A DNA stretch of 64,000 bases from Romanomermis culicivorax (lineage: Eukaryota > Nematoda > Enoplea > Mermithida > Mermithidae). Made by a program: the position numbers and the translations under genes. Below are positions 55,458 through 64,000 of this stretch, in pieces; within the stretch, counting starts at the first letter, position 1; each line of letters opens with the position of its first letter. The DNA lies in the NCBI GenBank assembly GCA_963922205.1, contig CAWUHX010000090.1, forward strand, positions 744,001 to 808,000. The letters are read 5' to 3'. Under the pieces are notes generated by a model, which worked only from the letters and a program-made list of their open reading frames with translations, did not search any database and was not told the DNA's origin.

Positions 55458-55509
<52 letters not shown>
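55458..55509. repeat. 52-base homopolymer T tract (poly-A on the element strand)
   Basis: Uninterrupted T52 on the + strand in the Gypsy-1 leader, beside the CRE-like array. Length may be affected by assembly or slippage. Confidence 0.85.
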
Positions 55510-55512
<3 letters not shown>

Positions 55513-56019
55513 ACCACTCAGATGACTAAGAAAGGGAAAACAGGAGGGAAAATAACCAAAGACGGGGAATACGAAAGTTGGACATACGCGTGTTAAATGT
55601 GTAAACAGTCGGTGTAAAATTTTGGGGCCAGAAAAGTGAGCGATTCCGACAGTTTCCGCCGACAGACAAAAATACTGTACACAATTAACAAATCGCAGCC
55701 ACGTATGACGTCCAGAATCATACGTGGAGGGTGTACGGTATCATGGGGTCACGGACCACCAACAGTCAGGAGAGGCCGTAAACCCCTACAGCTGTGATAC
55801 CAGTACCCGCGTATGGGTATACTGTAGTTACAGTACGGGAATGGGCACAGGCGTACTGTAATGGCACCCACCCGGAGGGCTACAGTATACCACCCAGGAT
55901 TAGAGGAGGGGAGGGGAATAGGGGAAAAGAAAACAGAGAGAGTAGTTTACAACACAGACTAAGTTTGTGGAATGTACAGAATGGATCAGAGGAGAAATAC
56001 AGAATACTCGATATATAAC

Positions 56020-56480
56020 TCAACTCTGGGACAAATAACACGACTCTGGGGATAAATAACTCGACTCAGAGGGGAATTTATTACTCATAGGGGGTTATAC
56101 ACACGCATGAGATAATTATTTACACATATAGATCACATTTAGATCACTCGTAAGGGCAAATCCCGTCTTACAGTAATCAAATTTGATGTTCAGGGATAAA
56201 TTCCCGACCTACAGTAATAACTCTCGGTGGCACGGCAAAAATTTCCGACTACAGTAATAACACGTGACGTGAGGTGGGGGTATCCGACCTACAGTAGCGG
56301 TAATCCGAAATAAGGGGCATTCCCGACCCATTAGGCAGTAAACCCGAATTTGGGGGGGGTCTCCGACTTATTGGATGGCTAGTGCCCAATTTTAAGGGGG
56401 CTTGTCCGACTTAAAATGGGAGTTGACCCGGCCTGGGGGTAGATCCGACCCAAGGGTAAAGTTTTACACTTAAGGGCGAG
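56020..56480 (-). repeat. Degenerate tandem repeats in the Gypsy-1 leader
   Basis: First AACACGACTCTGGGGAT-type units (56020-56080). Then ATTCCCGACCTACAGTAATAA-like units at about 56165, 56205, 56250 and 56290. Then a TCCGACTTA/CCGACCCAAGGG series to about 56480. Units of about 40-60 bp with much drift. Confidence 0.6.
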
Positions 56481-56890
56481 TGCCAGACTTAAGGTCGATT
56501 TTCCAGCCTCGCCATGTCACATTTTACGCCATGTCACGTGTATGACATGTTGATCTTGGGAGAGCTGGAGAGGTTTGGGTATCTCATCAGGTAATACCGT
56601 GTTTTAGACGTCACATTGATGGTGAACCATATCAGATTGATCCTATTACAGTGAGTAATAGGCTGTGACTCCTGATGGATACTGGCATTTTCCCCAGGCT
56701 TCCCAAGTTGGCGTTGGGGCCTAACCTGGCAATTGGTGGCTATAGAGAGGTCTATAGTTGGTTCTCTTGGGTTGTCCTTGGGGTCTTGCTGTAGGGTAAT
56801 GGACAACGCTGCCAGGCTAGGTGCGACAATCCCCGAGTCCTACTCAGTGAGAGTGGGGACAGGGTCACCCGTAAAATGACCTAAACTATG

Positions 56891-56908
56891 GGACCCGATT
56901 ATGAACCA
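56891..56908 (-). other. Gypsy-1 candidate primer-binding site
   Basis: Element-strand TGGTTCATAATCGGGTCC is conserved with TGGTTCACAATCAGGATCC in Gypsy-1b while the flanks are less so, and it starts TGG. If it is the PBS, the 5' LTR spans about 56910-57974 and the 3' copy is truncated. Confidence 0.45.
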
Positions 56909-57032
56909 GACAGCCCCTTTTAGCCCGAACCTGAGAGGTGGAGGCCCTACTTATCTGTGGAACCCTTGGGAAACCGACTTAGGAAGGATTTCCCAACAAA
57001 TAACCCACAAACAACAACAATCCCCTGAGAAG

Positions 57033-57038
57033 ACTCAC
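57033..57038 (-). promoter_or_regulatory. Predicted 5' splice site in the Gypsy-1 5' region
   Basis: Element-strand ACTAG|GTGAGTC; the homologous position of Gypsy-1b is ACTAG|GTAAGT (27974-27979). Conservation of a strong donor between two diverged copies supports function. Confidence 0.55.
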
Positions 57039-57661
57039 CTAGTCCTGTTTCTCAAGCGATTACGACGCAACGGGCGGCAAGTCCCTGGATGCTTTCGGTC
57101 TTCTGGCACTGGGAGCGGGGGATGCGATCCTCAAACGTCCTAGGCGGCGAGCGGCGGCGAGCGGCGGGGAGCGGGAGGGAGCGGGAGCGAGCGGGAGACG
57201 AAACTCCAACGTTTAATTCACGAACCGGGGCGGTCGGACACCTGGCACTGATGGGCAGCGGGGGTACTGTAGACGATACGCGGCGGACGCAGTGAACACG
57301 GGTAAATTTATGCAAATTTATTGATAGTAAGGCGGCGGACGCACAGGTATATAATAAAATTATGCAAATTTGACGAGGAGGCGGCGGACGCGGAGTGACA
57401 ACTGGACGAAAGCTTGGTGAACCCAAGAATGAGCGAAAAACTAAAGAAACATGTCCTTTTAAGGACATGTTTGGCTACAGCTGCAGCTTGGGCGGAGTTT
57501 CTCGGCGCTCGAGCTTACTTCTGCAGCTAGACGCGATGCAGAAGATGCCTATGAGCACATAGACATTTTTTCATTCACATGCGTTTAGCACTGAGGCCGG
57601 CTGCAGTGCCTATGCTAAGCATATGAACGTCTTTAGCTAAAACTTCTTAGCTAGTCGTTTT

Positions 57662-57974
57662 GCGTAACAAAAACGATGCTAATTTTTGATGTTAAGAGGT
57701 GCGTGAGCGCACCAAAAATAGCCATGTGCTCGTGGAGCACGACTGGCGGAAGTTTTTAGCTAAAGGGCCTACTGTAGCCCGCGTTTGTAAAGAAATAAAA
57801 ATACAACAAAACGAAGCATAGAAATGCATGAAAAATATAAAAACGAACGTAAAATGCATGTGTAGAAATGAAATAAACAAAAGCATGATCGAGTAATAAA
57901 CGAAACATGAAAAATAACAAAATGTCGGCATGATCGGAATCACGTGACGTTGGAGAATTGAGCGGCACGTGACA
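57662..57974 (-). repeat. Gypsy-1 5' terminal repeat
   Basis: Matches 42863-43177. Downstream on the element strand, a TATATA (about 57350) and an AATAAA (about 57320) lie outside this repeat. This is odd for a complete LTR and argues that the LTR once extended further inward. Confidence 0.8.
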
Positions 57975-57980
57975 CATACA
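57975..57980. repeat. Target duplication of Gypsy-1 (right)
   Basis: CATACA, matching 42857-42862. Confidence 0.65.
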
Positions 57981-58034
57981 TTGTATATGCAAAAATCAAT
58001 CAAACACGCGCTTCAATTGAAATTACATACAAAA

Positions 58035-58250
58035 TATGCTTTCGGGCATCCGGAAAAGTACAAACTGTTTCTACTCTTCCCATCCTGCAAAATTCCAGTC
58101 TTCCGGCAAAAAAATGAGACAGCAGTGTGGGAAAAAGAAAAAAATGACGTCATCCGGTGCCGGACGATTTGCCGGATGAAAAATCTAAAAATAGACTTTT
58201 TCCAGGTGCCGGATGCCGGCCGCCGGATGCCGGACGAAGTATGAATCTGC
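58035..58250. mobile_element. GCCGGATG-rich small inverted-repeat element
   Basis: Left TATGCTTTCGGGCATCCGG; right, read inward, TTCATACTTCGTCCGGCATC. Internal GGTGCCGGACG and GATGCCGGCCGCCGG words. The ends resemble those of the GCCGTACGGC element at 42471-42716. Confidence 0.5.
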
Positions 58251-58254
58251 CTTA

Positions 58255-58470
58255 ACTCGTACACGAAACATATCGAGAAAGTTAAGCTGCAGCTTAAGCT
58301 GTAGCTTAACTCTATATGTTATAGCATTGCTGTTAAGGTGCAGCTCAGCTGTAGCTTAACTTTCTCGACATATTTGTGTACTAGGTAAGCTACAGCTGAG
58401 CTGCAGCTTAATAACATTGGTATAACATATAGAGTTAAGCTGCAGCTCATTTGGAGCTCGCTTTGATCAA
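58255..58470. repeat. AGCTGCAGCTTAA repeat cluster
   Basis: GTTAAGCTGCAGCTTAAGCTG and variants run in both orientations, with GAGAAAGTTAAGCTG and CTTTCTCGAC marking an inverted pair, and TATATGTTATAGCATTG / AACATTGGTATAACATATA a second pair. A related fragment is at 13810-13890. Confidence 0.65.
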
Positions 58471-59549
58471 ACCAGCCCCAAGTGCCCAACATGAGCCCAG
58501 TTAGTATCTTGGTGATAAGATGTGGCAAATGAGGTGGTGGACCTACTTTGTTACTGAGTATGTAGCAGAACAAACCCTGCTTTGTCATGCAGAAGCGAGC
58601 CTGTGAAATGTCGCAGGCACTAGGCAACAAAAAGCACCCGGAAAGTGACTGTCATATAAAGTGGGCACTTTTATAACCCTTTAGTCTCCTGTTTAGCTTG
58701 GGTTTCCAACTATAAGAAAATGGATGCAGGCAGGTGTATCCCCAAAAATTGAAAAAAAGTTATGGATTCAATCGAACTGAACCTACTTTTCCAGCTTTTG
58801 CTGCATATACCATTTTAAATTCAATTGGCTCTAGAGACTATAAATTGTTGATAGTTCCATGTGATTTATGATAGACCCAAGCCACACATTGGACTCATTG
58901 GTGATTTAGCAGCATAACAGCACCTATCTGAGGTTCTCGTCCTTTCTGAAAGTTGCCTCAATGAATGGACAACTTTGCCATTGAATCAGATAACTGTTTG
59001 ATACTAGTGTCAAAATTCAAACTCTCTGTACTCTTTTACTGTAACTTAAGCTCTACTCTTCTACAGTTCTCTACAGTGCTCCCCAAACGCCTGCCATGCT
59101 GTACGTCACCTTCAGATTTGAGCTAGCTTATCGCAGCTCCAATGCTTTCCTAGCCTGTGACTAGAACAGTGCTTGTGAAGTGAATTTGTGAAGTGAATTT
59201 GTGAACTGTGAATACCTATCAAAAAGCTGACTGTTAGGTTCTAAGAATTTGTTTATTAATTTTTTTTCCTTATTTAGTGCTGGTACATCTACCTTTTTTC
59301 CTGTTAGCTGGAAAGGCAGGCTTTACAGGATATATGGTCATATAAGTGCTCACCTTATGTGAGGGGTGCTTTCTGGGTGCTTTTTAGCACCTAGTGGGGA
59401 CCACATTCCACAGGCTGATGTCCACAACTTGTTCCACTTGCTACTTTATAGAGGATTATGCACAACTCCTCATTCACAGCGCCATCACCAAAATGCCGAC
59501 TGGGCTGAGTAGACCCTGGTAAGCAGTGTTACAAGTTTGCCTACACAAT
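58471..59549. other. Intergenic
   Basis: No gene is recognised. 58745-58850 repeats the sequence of 545-660. GTGAAGTGAATTT is duplicated at 59177-59206. Confidence 0.45.
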
Positions 59550-59754
59550 TTATCTACTCCGAAAGAATGAAAGGCTGTGCCTGCCTGGGCCCGTATTACT
59601 GCAGCTGGTGTTATAAATATGTCTGGCTAGGATTATTACAGTAATCAATAATTTTGAAAAATATACTGCATATATACTCATCATTATAATGCTATAAGAT
59701 AGTGTGCACAAGCTGCAGTAATAACCCTGGGCCAACAACCAGAAATTCAATTTC

Positions 59755-59827
59755 GGGTTACACCTGGAATCAAACCTGGTCCTTGAGGCTAGCATTCAGA
59801 GGCAATAACCACTACACCAAGCCGACC
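59755..59827 (-). ncRNA. tRNA-derived SINE head
   Basis: On the minus strand GGTCGGCTTGGTGTAGTGG contains a good A box (TGGTGTAGTGG). About 33 nt later GGTTTGATTCC is a one-mismatch B box (GGTTCGATTCC). No proper acceptor stem closes, and sequence to about 59550 continues without a tRNA 3' end, so it is a SINE rather than a working tRNA. Pol III transcription is inferred from the boxes. Confidence 0.65.
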
Positions 59828-60064
59828 TAAGAATCTAGGCCTTGCCTTTTGATTTCTGACCTTTACTAAGAATCCAGATCATACCATTTAATCATGGTTC
59901 CCTTCTGTTCTGCCTGCCTCGACATAATCACGATTGATCAGTTCATTTGGTTGCCACTGCATTGATGTTTTCTGCCTGTCTGTTCATCATCTTTCTATCA
60001 AAATCGACATTTATTATACATATTATGCAATGCACAGTCGATTATAAACATTAGGATCAACAGG

Positions 60065-61405
60065 GGTATTCCCATGTGAGTCATTCCGAAATGAGCGATT
60101 CCTAACTTAGCGATTCCCAAGTGAGCAAATTCCCAAGTGAGTGAATTCCCAATTGAGCGATTCCCATATGGGCGATTCCCAATTGAACGAATTCCCAAAT
60201 GACCCGATTTCCAAGTGAGCAATTCCCATGTGAGGGATTCCCACATGGACGATTTCCCGAATGAGCGAATTGCCATGTCAGCGATTCCCCATTGAGCGAA
60301 TTCCCAACTAGGCCATTGCAAACGAGCAATCGAGAATGTAGTAACATTTTCTTCATATTTTCCTCGTTTACCTTATGTTTCTTTGTAGGTATTTTTTTCT
60401 TTGTTTTTTGCGTGTATTGTTAATGCTTTCCTTTATGTATGTTTCTACGTTTTCATCTTTTGTCTCTGCTTTCTTTCATTTTCGTTTTTCTTCTCATCCA
60501 CTTTTTTCCTTTTTGCTCATGAAACAATAAATTGCAAGTTCTTATTTTTAAAAAAGATAGTCTCCCGCATAGTTTTCTTATACAATTCGGCACGCTCTAT
60601 TTTCTACATAATTTTATCCCTTGTGCTTTTCTTCATTATTTTTTATCTGAGTTTTTCCTTTCAATCTCTCCTGATTTTTTCTCTTTTGTTCTTTTTTCAG
60701 GTCTTTTTCTTTCTTTCTTGCTGCTTTCTCTATGCTGTTCCTTCTTTCTTGTCAATGTCTTTATGTATTCTTTTTTTTGATGCCTATTTTCACTCATTCT
60801 TTATGTCTTCATTTTTGTTGACATTTCATTTCTCTTCATGTTATCTTTGTTTCAGCATTCTTTTGTTTATGTTTTTTAGAAAGATTTTCACACACACAAC
60901 GATGAAAGACTCAAGCATGTCGAACTGCACTAGAATTATTCAGGTGACTACAGTTATTTAAACTGACAACTTCTAATGTGTTATTTCATGAGCAAAAAAG
61001 AAAAAAATACATGACAAGAAAAACGAAAAGGAAACAAACCAGACAAAAAATGAAAACGTTAAAACATTCATAAATAAAAAAATTAAGAATACACCCAGCA
61101 AATGAAGAAAAAAAGAAATACATACAAAGAAAAATGTCAGGTAAAGATAGAAAATATGAAGAAAATGTTACTACATTCTCAATCGCTCGTTTGGAATCAC
61201 TCAGTTTAGAATTCGCTCACTTGGGAATTTTCTCCATTAGGAATCGCTCACATCTGAATCGCTGAAATGGGAATTCGCTCATTTGGGAATTCGCTTAAAT
61301 GGGAATCCCTGGGAATTCGTTCACTGGAGAATGTGCTCACTGGGGAATTGCTCACATGGGAATCGCTCACATGGGAATTACTCAATTGGGAATTCGCACT
61401 ATTGT
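60065..61405. mobile_element. Foldback element F2-B
   Basis: Left arm 60065-60320 of GAGCGATTCCCAA units; right arm 61185-61400 inverted (GGGAATCGCTCAC). The inner T-rich (60340-60530) and A-rich (60985-61170) segments are complementary and match those of F2-A. CAATCGAGAATGTAGTAAC (60328) and GTTACTACATTCTCAATCG (61165) mark the array edges. The core 60840-60961 is inverted relative to F2-A. The 186-codon F/S-rich frame at 60401-60961 is a composition artefact. Confidence 0.75.
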
Positions 61406-61944
61406 TGTAGTGTGTTTCCGCCGATTTTTGCCATTTTTGTCAATCCGCGAATGAGGCCCGCAAGTGCCAAGTGAGTGAACGACGCGGACCATCAACAGTT
61501 GTCTTACTGCAGCACACCTCAGTACGCATGCGCTGCCTCTTTTTTAGGGTGTATTATTCTTATGTTTTTGTTATAACGTGTGCCCGGCTGGCCACTTTCT
61601 CTCTACTAGCCGCCTCCCCGCACGCACGTCTTTATTTGTTTTTCTCCCCAGTGCGTGGGAGTGAATCGTCTGTATCCTCCCCTCGTATCATCGCTTCTAA
61701 GTAAGTGCTTTTCGTTTTCGTAAGATAAAATTAGAAAGGTCTCTCCTTTCCGGTTTATATTTTATTGGGGAGACAATTAAGGAAACATCCTTTCCTTAAT
61801 TGGTAGGGTTATTAGTGTCGGGTTTAAGTACAATTAATCAAGTTAATCGAGTAAGCATGGGGGCAGGAAATATGTACATTAAGGACGAACCCTGGGATCC
61901 CAATCCTGCCTGAATGCGAAGACCAAAGCCCCGACCACTTTTAA
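61406..61944. other. Unassigned GC-richer segment, possible promoter
   Basis: 61500-61700 is more GC- and CpG-rich than its flanks. It contains TACGCATGCGCTGCC (NRF1-like) and CTAAGTAAGTGC (GTAAGTG, donor-like, at 61699). It could be the 5' exon and promoter of a host gene or part of an LTR; nothing decides it. Confidence 0.25.
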
Positions 61945-62060
61945 AATACAACACTATTGGGAATTCGCTCACCTGAGAATAGCTCACCTGGGAGTCACTG
62001 ACTCGGAAATCACTCACTTGGGAATCACTCACTTGGGAATCACTCACTTGTGAATAGACC
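61945..62060. repeat. F2-type GGGAATCACTCACTT array fragment
   Basis: Six or seven units (GGGAATTCGCTCACCTGA, GGGAATCACTCACTT) without a partner arm, so probably a solo arm or truncated foldback. Confidence 0.65.
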
Positions 62061-64000
62061 TATCTGCTGCCTCATCTGCTCCTTAAAGCCCTAACTTAAC
62101 TGTAACTCAAATTCATAAAACTCCCCATTAGAGTGTGAATAGGCGAGCCTGTACTTTGTAAGAACCCACTTCTCTCATTGTGGATAAACTTAGGGTGGCA
62201 GTCATCCCAAAACTATGCAAAATAGACTACTGTGCAGAACCAGCATGTGAAGAGTGTGATATATCTTACTTATTATTTCTTGTGCTGTGTACAATGTGCC
62301 CACAGTACCTGTTGCCTTGGTCGTTTTACCCCTTGTAGTTGGGAGATATCAGTGCAACACATTGTTTGCATAATATATTATTTACTATTTAAACTTGCAT
62401 CAAAAGCAGAAGTGGGCGCCTGTAATTTCGAACAACTAAACTTGCTAACGACGAACTTACAAATTCTGAATATTTTCTTCAGTGAGTGTTTTAGTCTTAT
62501 GTATTAGCCTGCTGGAAGCTTCTGGGCTAACTGTGTCAGCTTTTCTATTGAAGGTACGTGTCGCTTTTAGTTTCAGTAAACTTAGGTTACAGTGCAACTG
62601 CATTGAGTGTTTAGCTGTTAAATAGTTGTTGCACACTACTAACCATGATAATAGGAAATTCTCTTGAGTGACTTCCATCAACAAGTTGTGTACAAGCCAA
62701 TAGCCTCTTCAGTTGTATTTCTGACGTCTTTTGACCTAGGCAGAGATTTAAACCTAACGCCCTGGCTATTGAAGAATGACTCCCAAACATATCGTAAATT
62801 GTTGTGCAACTTGAACTTCAAATTGTTCAACAAACTTATAAATAACGAGAGCTATAGTAAGACACTTGCTGACCATTATCTGACAAAATTCATGAAGCGA
62901 TGATATATACACAACAATACATACATAATGAAAGAAAATGATAAAATAAATGTAACTTCTGATTTTTAAGTTACTATAGCACACCAAATTGCAGAATGAT
63001 GTCAGTTAGATTTTTAACTTCAAAAAGTACCCCACGTATACATTTTCGAAGTATTGATGTGTTCGGACCTATGAACTCAAATGTTCTGATACAACTGATG
63101 CAAGCTGGAACTCATAAATTGATCATCTGTTTATTTGCAAAAATATTCATGTGTTGTCATTTTAATCAATTGAGAGCCGCGAATTTATCACATCTACTAC
63201 TAGTTAGATGGGTCCATCAAAACGCAAATTACCATCAATATATCTGTCAATCATATGTTTCTTTTGGCAGTTCTGGATCGACATTGACATTGTTCCACGA
63301 TTGTTCTTGGAGTAGAGAAGGCACACTATGTGGTCCAGGGATGACATAAATCATTCCTCATCGATAGCGCCTTTGTAGGTATTCATCTCAAGAAAATCAG
63401 CTTTTAACTAAATAAATAAAGATTAACAGATTTGGTCGTAATGCATAAGCATAGGCAATGGTTAAGCATAGGTTTGAAATGTTTTAATATCCAAGGATAA
63501 TGGGACCCTTAAAACTCTATAAAACACAATCACAGGCCGTCCCTTCCTGTCAACATTCCAACTCCTCTCGTTTTTCCCATGATTTTTCTCTATGTTCTTT
63601 GACAGCTTTTCATAGTATCCCAGTCTGCTATGGTGAAACATGGCACACATCATAATATAGAACAGGTATATTATACCCTTGTTAAAGCAATCTATTCCCA
63701 CTGCTCGAGTTTTAGTAAAAGTTAGGCCCTGTCCTAGGCCAGAACCTGGTACCTTGCGGCTATCTTTTCTGCTTCTGAAATGGTATTACATGTTCTATAA
63801 ACTTTTGTTTTTTTGTGCAATTTCACAAAAATGCAGGAAATCAGAGATGATGGCCACAAAGTATTATATAACATGTGCCTATGTTGTAACATTGCTCCAT
63901 AGGCATCCCCTCTCCTCTTTTTGTTTTGAGATGGACTTTTTAGCCCTATACTTAACCATTGGCTATACTTCAGCATTGTGATAGGACACACTACTAACAG
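62061..64000. other. Intergenic to the window end
   Basis: AT-rich. Open frames up to 117 codons have no recognisable domain. No terminal repeats or RNA genes were identified. Confidence 0.45.

Larger units (their letters stand above)
42863..57974 (-). mobile_element. Gypsy-1: 15.1 kb LTR element with gag-env-pol order
   Basis: Terminal direct repeats 42863-43177 and 57662-57974 are about 98% identical by eye (four substitutions and two one-base indels inside the repeats). They are flanked by CATACA, so the insertion is recent. On the minus strand from the right: LTR region, leader of about 4 kb with CRE-like array, one 3046-codon ORF (52836-43696), about 520 bp of 3' sequence, terminal repeat. 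The coding order is Gag, Env-like glycoprotein, protease, protease, RT, RNase H, integrase. A relative (Gypsy-1b) lies at 19779-28420. The GC content of the coding part is well above that of the surroundings. Confidence 0.9.

Noticed and set aside
60401-60961. 186-codon F/S/L-rich frame that could pass as a membrane protein
   Set aside because: It lies in T-rich foldback core sequence, and equivalent frames appear in the other copy with different breaks. Composition artefact.
1-64000. CRISPR array, bacterial operon or giant-virus segment
   Set aside because: The regular repeats are transposon arms without unique spacers. Genes are spliced and animal-type, and no prokaryotic ribosome-binding pattern is seen.

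Overview
The window reads as nuclear DNA of a repeat-rich, AT-rich invertebrate metazoan. I cannot name the species. The evidence is a four-exon rhodopsin-family neuropeptide-type GPCR with GT-AG introns, spliced transposase genes whose exon phases close exactly, a tRNA-derived SINE, and a dense layering of animal-type transposons. I see no bacterial operons, rRNA or CRISPR. The only host gene I can support is the GPCR (14706-18759, + strand).

Layout. 1-7000: sparse DNA with a Harbinger-type element (1248-1958), small inverted-repeat elements and nested foldback elements (4478-6866). 7002-12378: one very large imperfect palindrome whose arms hold ~98-100 bp tandem repeats. 14706-18759: the GPCR, with a further foldback element in intron 1. 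19779-20519 plus 27937-28420: the start of an LTR element (Gypsy-1b), split by a 7.4 kb Mutator-like foldback transposon (20520-27927). That transposon has minisatellite arms, a 9-bp target duplication and its own FLYWCH/MULE transposase gene, and carries a nested Sola-like transposon (20835-23890, complete four-exon transposase) and a mariner-type MITE. 29550-41743: a decayed, internally deleted Gypsy element (Gypsy-2) with pogo, CR1-like and hAT insertions. 42863-57974: a young 15.1 kb Gypsy-like element (Gypsy-1) on the minus strand. 58000-64000: small elements, a tRNA-derived SINE and a second copy of the large foldback element.

The most unusual object is Gypsy-1. A single uninterrupted 3046-codon frame carries Gag, then an envelope-like glycoprotein, then two separate retropepsin domains, then RT, RNase H and integrase. 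Env therefore lies upstream of Pol and in frame with it. A second, overlapping frame holds the probable Gag C-terminus and ends 11 nt before a good splice acceptor placed just upstream of the Env signal peptide. The leader carries about twelve ~65-bp units built around a GACGTCA (CRE-like) core.

The second theme is foldback DNA. At least three unrelated families (units CGCCAAGTTAAGACGGG, GAATCGCTCAATTGG, GGTCGGGGAAAAGGGAT) share one plan: inverted arms made of short tandem repeats. For one family the window also holds the likely autonomous parent, a MULE.
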